Source: Bdellovibrio bacteriovorus W (lineage in GTDB: Bacteria; Bdellovibrionota; Bdellovibrionia; Bdellovibrionales; Bdellovibrionaceae). From it: a DNA stretch of 64,000 nucleotides. The translations under genes were made by a program, and so were the position numbers. The notes below the pieces were generated by a model. It saw only the letters and a program-made list of their open reading frames with translations. It had not been told where the DNA came from and searched no databases. Location: NCBI GenBank assembly GCA_000525675.1, contig CP002190.1, positions 620,001 to 684,000 on the forward strand. The letters run 5' to 3'. This document shows positions 1-7,947 of this stretch, piece by piece; positions within the stretch are counted from its first letter, which is position 1; every line of letters starts with the position of its first letter.

Positions 1-2
1 GG

Positions 3-407
3 CAGGCCGGTGGCAGAGAGCAAATCGAGTTCGAGAGGGTGGCCTTGAATTGGATTGAAACAGCTCATCCAGATGAAGATGGTGTGATCCCTAGACTGGG
101 AAAAATTGGGATTGGGCCCGATGTTCACTTTACAACGTTACCTATCTTAGAAGTTATTCACGCACTCAAGGCACAGTCGATCCCTGCTAGGGTATCACTC
201 AGTGCTGGAGGGTATGTCTGTAATTACCTCTATTATAACTGCCTTCAGTATCTAGCAAACTCGTCTTTAAAGACAAAAGCTTGCTTTATTCACGTTCCTT
301 ATCTTCCTACGCAAATTGTGGGAAAGTCTTCTAAGACCCCGTCCATGCCCCTTTCTACGATGCTGGAAGCTATTAAAATCACTGTAGAAACACTTATTAA
401 AAAATAG
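3..407 (+). CDS. pcp: Pyroglutamyl-peptidase I, C-terminal part (gene runs off the left edge)
   Basis: Cytosolic cysteine peptidase of family C15 that removes N-terminal pyroglutamate from peptides. The reading frame is open from base 3, and the first visible residues (QAGGR..IEFERVALN) match the family segment just after the catalytic Glu, which lies outside the window. The catalytic Cys is in SAGGYVCN and the catalytic His in FIHVPYLP. The C-terminal helix is complete and ends in a TAG stop. Only about 134 codons are visible, so the start and the Glu cannot be checked. The family is clear; the gene is partial only because of the window edge. Confidence 0.88.
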   Translation, partial: QAGGREQIEFERVALNWIETAHPDEDGVIPRLGKIGIGPDVHFTTLPILEVIHALKAQSIPARVSLSAGGYVCNYLYYNCLQYLANSSLKTKACFIHVPYLPTQIVGKSSKTPSMPLSTMLEAIKITVETLIKK

Positions 408-457
408 TTTGAACCTTTTTTGAAACCGAACGTCTAAAGAGTTAAAATGGAGGCGAA

Positions 458-880
458 ATGATCCACTTTAAAAGACTTTTAATACTTTCTTTATTTATCT
501 CCTTAGTGACTCCTTTTGCAGAGGCTCGAGGTGGCAAAGGGAAGATGAAACACGGAGACCCAACTGAGATGGATTATAAATTCCATCCTGAAAAAATGCG
601 GGAACTTGGTTTGACGGATGAGCAAACAGAGAAGCTCAAAACTTTGCGCCAAAAGAATAAAGAGGACCATCGCAAATCGAAAGAAGAAATGATGGCCACA
701 AAGAAACAGTTCCGAGAGCTGATGAAATCAAATGCTTCAAGAGAAGAGATTTTAAACTCTTTCAAGGCAATGAATGAGAAAAAGCGTGAGCTTGAACAGA
801 AGCGATTTGAAGGTATGTTAGATGCACGCGAGATATTAACTCCTGAACAAAGAGCAAAACTTTTTTCAAAAGAGAAATAG
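458..880 (+). CDS. Periplasmic Spy/CpxP-like protein, possible sensor of the sigma factor module
   Basis: 140 residues with a signal peptide (about 1-23, hydrophobic core then AEA). The mature part is highly charged and helical, with two LTxxQ motifs (LTDEQ at 52-56, LTPEQ at 127-131), the mark of the CpxP/Spy/CnrX/ZraP fold. Proteins of this fold are periplasmic chaperones or metal sensors. The stop is 7 bases before the next gene, an ECF sigma factor, and a membrane protein follows. By analogy with CnrX in CnrYXH it may sense envelope or metal stress for that sigma factor; this is inference. Ribosome site GGAGG before ATG 458. Confidence 0.7.
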   Translation: MIHFKRLLILSLFISLVTPFAEARGGKGKMKHGDPTEMDYKFHPEKMRELGLTDEQTEKLKTLRQKNKEDHRKSKEEMMATKKQFRELMKSNASREEILNSFKAMNEKKRELEQKRFEGMLDAREILTPEQRAKLFSKEK

Positions 881-887
881 GTAGAGC

Positions 888-1388
888 GTGATTGGATCAA
901 GCCAGCAAGACTTTATAGATTTCTATTCCTCTCACGCAGACAAGGTGAGGGGGATAATCTTTCGGATCGCTGGAGAGTCCGCACTCAAAGACTTGACCCA
1001 AGATACTTTTCTAAAGGCTTGGGAGAATCGTCACAAGTTCAGGGGAGAATCTCTAGCATCGACTTGGCTTTACCGTATTGCGTATAACTGTGCTTTAGAT
1101 TTTTTAAGAAAAAATAGAAAGGCGAATTCTGTTGAAAGCGTCATCGAAGAAATGATCGACCCTCAGGTGGATATTCAGAATCGCAATCTTGTAGAGACTG
1201 CCATCAAAGAACTCTCAGAGGAACAAAGGGTGGTGGTTCTACTTCATTATATCGAAGACTTTTCATTGCGCGAAGTTTCTGAAATCTTAGAAATACCTGA
1301 GGGCACGGTAAAATCACGCCTAAGCTATGCTCGTAAGGTGATGAATGAGATTATGACGGAAAGGAGTCTCTCAAATGCAGGACGATAA
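888..1388 (+). CDS. ECF-type RNA polymerase sigma factor
   Basis: 166 residues. Region 2 spans about 10-75, with LTQDTFLKAWENRHKF and STWLYRIAYNCALDFLRK. Region 4 spans about 105-157, with LSEEQRVVVLLHYIEDFS followed by the helix-turn-helix IPEGTVKSRLSYARK. This is the standard two-domain group IV layout, and the length is normal. The start is GTG 888, close behind the CpxP-like gene. The last 14 bases overlap the downstream membrane-protein gene, as sigma/anti-sigma pairs often do. It probably directs transcription for envelope or metal stress and may control its own operon. The target promoter is not identifiable from this window. Confidence 0.9.
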   Translation: MIGSSQQDFIDFYSSHADKVRGIIFRIAGESALKDLTQDTFLKAWENRHKFRGESLASTWLYRIAYNCALDFLRKNRKANSVESVIEEMIDPQVDIQNRNLVETAIKELSEEQRVVVLLHYIEDFSLREVSEILEIPEGTVKSRLSYARKVMNEIMTERSLSNAGR

Positions 1389-1671
1389 TTTAAAAAAACT
1401 CTTAAAGTCTTCAGTGAAGAGAGTGCCTGAAGATTCTCCTTATAGTGCAACAGTCATTTGGAATAAAATTGAAAGCCAAAAGAGACGACAAAGAAGTTTT
1501 TTTTGGGGATTGCCAGTAGCATTTGCGGTTCTGTGCTTAGTGGTTATGATGAATAGTCAAAAAGTGACTCCTCTAGAGACGGATGAAGAAAATTTTCTTT
1601 ACTCTGAATGGAGTGAGCTTATGCAGGATTCAGATCTTGAAAGTGATTTGAACCTCTTGAGTTTTAGATAG
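1375..1671 (+). CDS. Small single-pass membrane protein, probable anti-sigma factor
   Basis: 98 residues: a cytosolic N-terminus of about 42 residues (LKKLLKSSVKRVP..SATVIWNKIE), one transmembrane helix (about 43-60, FFWGLPVAFAVLCLVVMM), and an acidic periplasmic tail. The layout matches short membrane anti-sigma factors such as CnrY, although no zinc-binding HxxxCxxC motif is present. ATG 1375 overlaps the end of the sigma gene by 14 bases, with a GGAG ribosome site inside that gene, so translation is probably coupled. The function is inferred from layout and context; the sequence itself is not family-diagnostic. Confidence 0.6.
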   Translation: MQDDNLKKLLKSSVKRVPEDSPYSATVIWNKIESQKRRQRSFFWGLPVAFAVLCLVVMMNSQKVTPLETDEENFLYSEWSELMQDSDLESDLNLLSFR

Positions 1672-1673
1672 AA

Positions 1674-1706
1674 AAAGGACCGAGTTTTACCTCGATCCTT
1701 TTTTTT
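1674..1706. terminator. Rho-independent terminator after the sigma/anti-sigma operon
   Basis: Stem AAGGACCGAG with CTCGATCCTT, one mismatch, loop TTTTAC, followed by eight T on the plus strand. A run of A on the other side lets it also serve the convergent OmpA-type gene. Confidence 0.8.
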
Positions 1707-1727
1707 GATCAGCTGTTGTAGATAGTA

Positions 1728-2843
1728 TTATTCAACAGTTGAGAGAGCTTCTCTAAGTTTCTCTTCGTTTTTAACGCCTACAAAAACCAGCTCTGCTCTA
1801 CGATCCTGAGAGAGTATGCCGGAAGTGTCTGAGGCCCCTTTACCGACAGAAATAACTTCAGCCGCAGAAAGGCCGTTTTGACGAAGGACACTGGTCACCT
1901 TGTTCGCTCTTTCTTGAGAAAGATGTTGATTGAACTCGGCAGGACCTGTGGCATCCGCATAACCACGGACTTCGACGCGGTCATAAAGATCTTTATTATC
2001 TGCTAGAACCTTTGCGATTTCCGCAAGACGTTTTTCGTCTGCACTGGAAATCGATGCCTGTGACGTTCTAAATTCGATATTGCTATCACTTGGAATAAGG
2101 CTTGTTAGAGTCACTTCATTAGCAAATGCAGATCCCGGAGTCACTCCCGCAACTGGACGAGCATATTCAGCACTTTCGTCGTTCATTGCCATGTTATCAA
2201 ACTCGTCATTTGGATTGTAAGATGTTTGACGAACGGAAGTGGCATAGGCATTGGGATTCCAGCCCATCTGTAAGTCGATCATATACATCATAACGTTTCC
2301 GTCTGTATTATTTGTCAAAGTCATGGCGCGGGCACCCACACGAGCTAACCAACTCGGTGTCATATTGAATTCACGTAGCGCTTGCAAACCCACAAAGTGA
2401 GCATCGGCTTGATCGGCAGAAAGTTCTGGTCCCTGCTCATAAATTTGGTTCGCAACGATACCTGCCTGCCATTTGCTATCCCAGCGATAACGAGCAGCAA
2501 ACTCTAAGACGCCACTTGTCTGTGAAGTGTCCAAGGACGTCCCTGATGACTGACTATATTGTTGATTGTTCACGCCATAACCCAGGTCTAAAACGACATT
2601 CGAACCTGGGAGGTAATAGGAACCTAAGAGTTTTAAGTTCGCAGGAACCCCTTCTGCTGAATTTGCGTTTTCATAGCCTGTATAACCGCCCCCAATTCCT
2701 AGAAAGGGCATAAGGCCTTGTGGCTTTGTTTCAACCTCTGTGCGGGAGAATTCGAGTGCACTGCTTGTTGGGGATTGTTGATTCGCAAGAGCAACTGCAC
2801 TCACCCCCGAGATGAGCATTGTTGAGAGTATAATTTTTTTCAT
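1728..2843 (-). CDS. OmpA-family outer-membrane protein with C-terminal peptidoglycan-binding domain
   Basis: 371 residues with a signal peptide (cleavage after about residue 20, ALA|NQQ). Residues about 45-200 are rich in alternating aromatic and small residues, as in an 8-strand porin barrel (FLGIGGGYTGYEN, AARYRWDSKWQAGI). A linker leads to the OmpA domain (about 245-355) with VRGYADATG, then LSQERANKVTSVLRQNG; the Asp and Arg expected to bind diaminopimelate are present. It probably ties the outer membrane to peptidoglycan. Monocistronic, with the terminator shared with the convergent sigma operon. Ribosome site GGAG before ATG 2843. Confidence 0.88.
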   Translation of the reverse strand: MKKIILSTMLISGVSAVALANQQSPTSSALEFSRTEVETKPQGLMPFLGIGGGYTGYENANSAEGVPANLKLLGSYYLPGSNVVLDLGYGVNNQQYSQSSGTSLDTSQTSGVLEFAARYRWDSKWQAGIVANQIYEQGPELSADQADAHFVGLQALREFNMTPSWLARVGARAMTLTNNTDGNVMMYMIDLQMGWNPNAYATSVRQTSYNPNDEFDNMAMNDESAEYARPVAGVTPGSAFANEVTLTSLIPSDSNIEFRTSQASISSADEKRLAEIAKVLADNKDLYDRVEVRGYADATGPAEFNQHLSQERANKVTSVLRQNGLSAAEVISVGKGASDTSGILSQDRRAELVFVGVKNEEKLREALSTVE

Positions 2844-3162
2844 TGCAGACTCCTTTTTATAGGTTTCACTTACTAGTGCACTTTCTAAGTATTAGGAATT
2901 CTAAAAAACCGTCAAATTTTCGCGGGGATGAAAGCCTAGAACTTGTCGATATAAATAGAACCAAATTACCTAGCTGTAAAAAAAATGGCGGTTGGTAGAG
3001 CTAGCTAAATACACATGGAAAAGGACCGTAGGAAATTTATAAAATCTTTTATGCGACTAAGATATCCCTTAGTCTGCGGGCTTACTAGGTGCTCGTGATT
3101 TAAGTAGTGATTCGGATGAAAAAGAATATTTAGCAACTATTAATAATTGTATGGAGGACGAA
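2844..3162. other. Intergenic region between divergent genes
   Basis: No gene is supported in these 319 bases. The region must hold the promoter of the OmpA-type gene on the minus strand and of the small basic protein gene on the plus strand. It is AT-rich without a clear structured element, and I cannot fix a promoter with confidence. Confidence 0.5.
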
Positions 3163-3402
3163 ATGAAACAACAGCATTCTGAAAAATCCAAAAACTCAAA
3201 AATGAATCAAAAGGAAAGAAGAATGGCTTCTCACGTTGAAGAGAGCGAAAAAGATCAAGGGCGGGACGAAAAAAGAGCCTCTGCGATTGGATGGGCCACA
3301 GCTCAGAAGCATGCTAATAAGCGAGAGGAAGGTCGCGAAGCCTCCTCTGGTAAACATGCTTCTAAAAAAGGTAAAAGTGCTCATAAAAAAACTTTGCATT
3401 AG
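3163..3402 (+). CDS. Small, highly charged stress-type protein with an IGWATAQKHA-like motif
   Basis: 79 residues, almost all polar: Lys, Glu, Ser and Arg, with no hydrophobic core. The segment ERRMASHVEESEKDQG..KRASAIGWATAQKHA resembles a proteobacterial family of small proteins often labelled plasmid-stabilisation-like; its function is not established. The start is taken at ATG 3163 because GGAGG ends five bases before it; an in-frame ATG at 3151 would contain that site. The Lys/Ser-rich C-terminus suggests nucleic-acid contact, but this is inference. A terminator follows. Confidence 0.65.
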   Translation: MKQQHSEKSKNSKMNQKERRMASHVEESEKDQGRDEKRASAIGWATAQKHANKREEGREASSGKHASKKGKSAHKKTLH

Positions 3403-3436
3403 TCCTAAACAAGTTTTTGAAGCGAGCCTGGCAATG

Positions 3437-3472
3437 AGAAAGAAGACCTCCTAGGGGGCCTTCTTTCTTTTT
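3437..3472 (+). terminator. Rho-independent terminator
   Basis: Stem AGAAAGAAG with CTTCTTTCT around an inner CCTCCTAGGGGG hairpin, followed by five T. It lies 35 bases after the small basic protein gene. Confidence 0.75.
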
Positions 3473-3684
3473 AAAGTTTAGGAAATTAGGTCTTGTATAA
3501 AAAATGGACAGTTTAGCGAGATTAAACTTTTGCAGGAAATTTAAGCTTCACCTGCGAATGGCCGAATCAATGAGTGGTAGCGGTTTTGCGAACGGTTTCA
3601 TTTCTAAATTGCGCACTGCTACCAATAATTTTTTTTGAACATCATTAATTGCGTGCAAGCAGAAGTCGGTATTAGGCTATAGAA

Positions 3685-4917
3685 ATGAAGAAAATTATCG
3701 CTATCAGTGTAACAGCAACTCTTGCAGTGGCTGTGGGAATCGGCAGCTTTTACTTTTCATCGGAGTCCGATGATTTTTCTATATCTGAAGGTAATGCTCC
3801 CATCGTTGTACAAAAGGAACCCATTGAGGTTCGTTATCCCCATGTGATGCCATCGAAGTCGTCGTTGTCAGTTGAGCTCTCCCGCTTAGGGATGGATCAT
3901 CGCGATATTCATGAGGTCGTTCAAGTGGCGAAGCCCTTTCGAGATCTGGCACGCATTCTGCCAGGGACTCGTTTTAATATTATAAAAGATGAAGTGACTT
4001 CTATGGTTTCATCCATTCGCTTTCGCTTTTCTCCAGTTGAGGTATTGCAACTGACGAAGGCTGATGAGCAGTGGACGGCTGAAAAAATTGAGAAGCCTGT
4101 TGATACTCGAGTTGTCACTTATATGGGCACTGTAAAAACAAATCTTTGGGAATCGGCTCGAGAAGCTGAAATGAATCCATCTTTGATCGCGGAGCTTTCA
4201 GAGATTTTTGCATGGCAGGTGGATTTCGCTCGAGAAGTGCGTGTGAATGACAAATGGCGCCTTTCTGTTGAACAAGCTGTTGTTGATGGTGAAGTTGTTG
4301 GTCTTGGAACGATTCTATCAGCGGAGTATGTTAACAGCGGACAGGTTTATACAGCAGTGCTTTTCCGAAAAGGTGTAGAGAAGCTAGGATACTTTGCGCC
4401 GGATGGTTCCAGTTTGCGTCGCATGTTTCTTAAAAGTCCGATTCAATACGCTCGTATCAGTTCTCGATTTCAAAAAAATAGATTTCATCCGGTCTTAAAT
4501 ACTAATCGTCCCCACCTAGGAGTGGACTATGCGGCTCCGGTGGGTACACCTATCCGCGTAGTGGGCGATGGCGTAGTTACTTTTGCGGGTTGGAGTGGCG
4601 GTGGCGGTAATGTCATTAAGATACGCCACAACTCCGTATACGAGACAGCTTATAAACATTTAAGCCGTATCAGTGGTGGGATTAGGAAAGGTGCTAAAGT
4701 TCAACAAGGCCAAACAATAGGCTTTGTTGGATCTACTGGACTTTCCACGGGGCCGCACTTGCACTTTGAGTTTTTCGTTTCAGGGCGTTTCGTGGATCCA
4801 TTGGGGCATAAATTCCCTAACGCGGCTCCGGTCGAGAACAGCCAACTGGCAGAGTTCTTAGAGGTTCAGAAGGACTTCTTAGCCCATCTTCCAGATTGGA
4901 ATGCCGAGACACTGTAA
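3685..4917 (+). CDS. M23-family (LytM/OapA type) peptidoglycan endopeptidase
   Basis: 410 residues. A signal peptide or anchor (about 5-25) leads to an OapA/NlpD-like middle region (about 55-235) and a C-terminal M23 zinc peptidase domain (about 255-375). The metal and catalytic residues look intact: H277 and D281 in HLGVDY, H325 in YKHL, and H358/H360 in GPHLHFE. It should therefore be an active periplasmic enzyme cutting peptide cross-links, unlike degenerate NlpD/EnvC activators. Such enzymes act in cell separation; predatory bacteria also use them on prey walls, which I cannot test here. It stands alone, with a terminator directly after. Confidence 0.9.
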   Translation: MKKIIAISVTATLAVAVGIGSFYFSSESDDFSISEGNAPIVVQKEPIEVRYPHVMPSKSSLSVELSRLGMDHRDIHEVVQVAKPFRDLARILPGTRFNIIKDEVTSMVSSIRFRFSPVEVLQLTKADEQWTAEKIEKPVDTRVVTYMGTVKTNLWESAREAEMNPSLIAELSEIFAWQVDFAREVRVNDKWRLSVEQAVVDGEVVGLGTILSAEYVNSGQVYTAVLFRKGVEKLGYFAPDGSSLRRMFLKSPIQYARISSRFQKNRFHPVLNTNRPHLGVDYAAPVGTPIRVVGDGVVTFAGWSGGGGNVIKIRHNSVYETAYKHLSRISGGIRKGAKVQQGQTIGFVGSTGLSTGPHLHFEFFVSGRFVDPLGHKFPNAAPVENSQLAEFLEVQKDFLAHLPDWNAETL

Positions 4918-4943
4918 GTATGTCCGTTAACAATTAGATTTTT

Positions 4944-4974
4944 AAAGGCTCTCGTTCATCGAGGGCCTTTTTTG
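4944..4974 (+). terminator. Rho-independent terminator after the M23 peptidase gene
   Basis: Stem GGCTCTCG with CGAGGGCC (one G-T pair), loop TTCAT, then six T. Confidence 0.85.
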
Positions 4975-5062
4975 TTTTCTAGACTGTTAAAGGTCTTAGC
5001 CACAGAAACGGCGGCGGCGAGGTAAACTTTGAGTGATCGAAGTTTTATTAAGGAGGTGGAAG

Positions 5063-5683
5063 GTGCGTCGAACATCCAACGTTTCAATTTTTTTAGGAGC
5101 AGCGTATTTAATTCTTGGGATCATTGCATTAATGTTTGCGGGTGCAACTACTTTGGCTTCCGTTCTAGTTTTAGCAGCCGTCTTCTTAGTTGCGGGGGTT
5201 GTCGAGATTGTCTATGCCATTCAAGGGAGAAAAGAAGGGGCGCTCTGGCCTCATTTGGGCTTAGGGGCATTGGCTCTTGTCTGTAGTTTTCTTATATTTC
5301 GAAACCCAATTGAAAACACAATGGGACTCACTCTTATTATTAGCTTCTTACTGATTGCAGCAGGACTTACGCGCGTCATTGGTTCCTCGGTTGAGCGACC
5401 TGTCGGGTGGGGCTGGCTTGCGACCAGTGGAGTGATATCTATTATTCTTGGAGGAATGATTTTGTTTACATTCCCCGCGTCAGCAATCTGGACCATAGGA
5501 ACCTTTGTGGGTGTGGATCTTATCGCTACAGGCGCGACACTCATTGGCTTAGGAACATCCATCAAAAGATTTCAAAAGAATCTGTCCTCCTCGCGAGTGC
5601 AGAGGGGAGATAATCAAGAACGTGTTCAGCGCCCCCTTTCACGAGAGCGCCCAGATCGGGACTCCGATACATTATCACGTTAA
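5063..5683 (+). CDS. HdeD-family (DUF308) membrane protein
   Basis: About 206 residues with six predicted membrane helices in pairs (IFLGAAYLILGIIALMFAG; VLVLAAVFLVAGVVEIVYAI; and so on), the HdeD/DUF308 layout. HdeD of Escherichia coli is linked to acid resistance at high cell density; its mechanism is unknown. The start is taken at GTG 5063 because AAGGAGGT ends five bases upstream; an in-frame GTG at 5033 has no ribosome site. The C-terminal 30 residues are charged (Arg/Gln/Asp) and probably cytosolic. Confidence 0.8.
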   Translation: MRRTSNVSIFLGAAYLILGIIALMFAGATTLASVLVLAAVFLVAGVVEIVYAIQGRKEGALWPHLGLGALALVCSFLIFRNPIENTMGLTLIISFLLIAAGLTRVIGSSVERPVGWGWLATSGVISIILGGMILFTFPASAIWTIGTFVGVDLIATGATLIGLGTSIKRFQKNLSSSRVQRGDNQERVQRPLSRERPDRDSDTLSR

Positions 5684-5696
5684 GTCTTTTAAAAAT

Positions 5697-5723
5697 GGAA
5701 CTTCAGTGCTCCTGAAGTTCCAG
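5697..5723 (+). terminator. Hairpin, possible terminator after the HdeD-like gene
   Basis: Perfect stem GGAACTTCAG with CTGAAGTTCC and a short loop, followed only by an interrupted T stretch (ACTTTTACC). Position supports termination; the weak T tract lowers confidence. Confidence 0.5.
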
Positions 5724-5812
5724 ACTTTTACCTAAAAATAAAAAAATAGAAATTCCTTCTTGTTCATTTTTCTTGCGTCGTTTAGGTTCAAAAAATTAGC
5801 AAGGAGCCTCTA

Positions 5813-7102
5813 TTGACTTTATCTTTTGTGGGAATTATCGCGACAGTATTCTTCGCCAGCGCACTTTTACAGTCCTTAGGCGCTAGTAAAATTTTAGCAG
5901 CTTCTGATCGTTTTAAAGATCGTCGCCCTATGCTTTCTAGAATTTTACATTTTATGGGAGAGCCAGAGATCGTCTTCGGCTTTTATGGCGCTGCGTTTAT
6001 TTTCTTTTTGATGTTTGCAGAAGGCTTCGAATCCGGCCTTAATTGGATGGATAAATTAAATTTCTCTGAAGTCGCCTTCGTTTTCGTGATTATGATTTTG
6101 GCTTCCACTCGTCCGGTGACGGATTTGGCTGAGATGGTGATTGGAAAAATATCCAACCTTCTTCCACTGCCAAAAAAGATTCGTATGTATTGTAGTATTT
6201 TGGTTTTAGGACCACTTTTGGGTTCTTTGATTACTGAGCCTGCTGCGATGACGATTTCAGCATTGCTTTTAAAGAGATCTGTCTATGAACCCATGCGCGG
6301 CTCTGTCAGCAATAAATTCTTCTATATGACTTTAGGAACATTGTTCGTGAATGTTTCCGTTGGGGGAGCATTGACTCATTTCGCGGCACCACCAGTACTT
6401 ATGGTGGCCAGAGTGTGGGACTGGGACACTCCGTATATGTTTATGAATTACGGCTGGAAAGCCTTGTTGGCGGTTCTTTTAAACGTTGCTGTCTGTGTGC
6501 GCATTAATTGGAAAGAACTGATGGCGATGGATCAGGCTGAGGCCAGTTGTCAGAGCTCAACAACATACGTCCCATGGTGGATTACTGGGATTCATTTAGT
6601 TTTCATCACTCTGTGTGTGACGGCGGTTCATCATCCCGCGTTTGTAATTGGTTTGTTTATTTTATTTCTTGGTTTCTATGGAATTACCAAAGAGTTTCAA
6701 AGTCCTGTTAAGATCGAAGAGAGTATGTTGGTCGGGTTTTTCCTCGGTGGACTTGTGATTTTGACTGCGAATCAAGGATGGTGGCTTCAGCCAATTCTAA
6801 CATCCATTGAAAGTTTGCCACTGTATTTGGGAACTTTATTCTTAGCACCTGTCACGGACAATGCCGCGATCACTGCCTTAGCTGCTCAGGTGACAACATT
6901 GAGTGAGTCTTCAAAGTACTTAATCGTCGCAGCTGCTGTAGTCGGTGGGGGGATGACGATTATCGCCAATGCTCCGAATCCAGCTGGTTTTGCTTTGCTG
7001 CGTGAGCATTGCCCAGGCAAGCATCTCAAACCATTGTATTTAGTTATTGGCGGGGGAATCCCAACATTGATTGCTGGTACTATCTATTGGATTTTCCAAT
7101 AG
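5813..7102 (+). CDS. Putative sodium/proton antiporter (PF07399 type)
   Basis: 429 residues, polytopic, with about 10-12 hydrophobic helices. Motifs such as LASTRPVTDLAEMVI, LGPLLGSLITEPAAMTISALLL, GGALTHFAAPPVLMVARVW and APVTDNAAITALAAQV match the putative Na+/H+ antiporter family PF07399. The buried Asp and Glu residues could carry ions. It starts at TTG 5813, supported by AAGGAG six bases upstream; no in-frame ATG fits better. Monocistronic. Ion specificity cannot be read from the sequence. Confidence 0.8.
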   Translation: MTLSFVGIIATVFFASALLQSLGASKILAASDRFKDRRPMLSRILHFMGEPEIVFGFYGAAFIFFLMFAEGFESGLNWMDKLNFSEVAFVFVIMILASTRPVTDLAEMVIGKISNLLPLPKKIRMYCSILVLGPLLGSLITEPAAMTISALLLKRSVYEPMRGSVSNKFFYMTLGTLFVNVSVGGALTHFAAPPVLMVARVWDWDTPYMFMNYGWKALLAVLLNVAVCVRINWKELMAMDQAEASCQSSTTYVPWWITGIHLVFITLCVTAVHHPAFVIGLFILFLGFYGITKEFQSPVKIEESMLVGFFLGGLVILTANQGWWLQPILTSIESLPLYLGTLFLAPVTDNAAITALAAQVTTLSESSKYLIVAAAVVGGGMTIIANAPNPAGFALLREHCPGKHLKPLYLVIGGGIPTLIAGTIYWIFQ

Positions 7103-7203
7103 GGGTGTTTTGCTCCTTCTAGTGCAATGTAAAATTTTAAAAGAATTCATCCGCGGCCGATTTAATGTTATAAGGAATTAAGTCGGCTGAGGGAGGAATA
7201 CGA

Positions 7204-7947
7204 ATGCAACCATCAATTCTAGAAAATATTCACCAGAGCTATAAAAAAGTTCTTTCTGATATTCAGGCAAGTTGCATCAGTGCTCAGCGCGATCCCAATG
7301 ACGTAAAATTAATGTTAGTTTCCAAAACGGTTCCGACTGAAATTATCCAAGCAAGCTTTGATTGGGGACATCGGCTATTTGGTGAAAATAAAATTCAAGA
7401 GCTTGTTCAAAAGAAAAAAGACATGGCACCGACTCCCATTGATTTTCACTTCATCGGTCATCTACAGACGAATAAAGTGAAAGAGTGCATTCGTTATGCT
7501 TCGGCCATTGATTCGGTTGATCGAATGAATCTTGTCGAAGAGTTAGATCGTCGCCTGCAAGCAGAAGGCAAATCCATGGACATTCTAGTTCAGGTGAATA
7601 CTTCGGGTGAAGAGAGTAAGTACGGCGTTGCTCCTGAACTAGCAATGGAGCTGGTAAGGCAAATTTCTAAATATGACACTTTAAATATCAAAGGTCTTAT
7701 GACGCTCGCACTTTTTTCAAGCGAAGCAGAAAAGGTTCGTCATTGCTTTAAAGTTCTTCGTGAGTTGCGTGACAATATCAAAAACGAAGGCATACCTCGG
7801 GTGGCAATGGATGAGCTCTCTATGGGAATGTCTTCTGATTATAAGATTGCTATCGAAGAAGGATCTACAATCTTAAGAGTTGGCACCGCTATTTACGGTG
7901 CCAGAGCAACTCCAGATTCTTACTATTGGCCTGAATCTAAAGGTTAG
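7204..7947 (+). CDS. YggS/PROSC-family PLP homeostasis protein, copy 1
   Basis: 247 residues forming the alanine-racemase-like TIM barrel that binds pyridoxal 5'-phosphate without a known catalytic job. The PLP lysine is K41 in LVSKT. The family signatures FIGHLQTNK, VQVNTS, GLMTLA and LSMGMSSDY are all present. YggS proteins buffer free PLP and affect amino-acid and keto-acid balance. GGAGG precedes ATG 7204. This is one of two YggS genes in the window; the other is at 21684-22415, and both end in a SYYWP motif. The stop abuts the stop of the convergent ABC-F gene with no gap. Confidence 0.92.
   Translation: MQPSILENIHQSYKKVLSDIQASCISAQRDPNDVKLMLVSKTVPTEIIQASFDWGHRLFGENKIQELVQKKKDMAPTPIDFHFIGHLQTNKVKECIRYASAIDSVDRMNLVEELDRRLQAEGKSMDILVQVNTSGEESKYGVAPELAMELVRQISKYDTLNIKGLMTLALFSSEAEKVRHCFKVLRELRDNIKNEGIPRVAMDELSMGMSSDYKIAIEEGSTILRVGTAIYGARATPDSYYWPESKG

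Noticed and set aside
3151-3162. ATG 3151 as the start of the small basic protein
   Set aside because: The GGAGG ribosome site lies between 3151 and 3163, so translation should begin at 3163.
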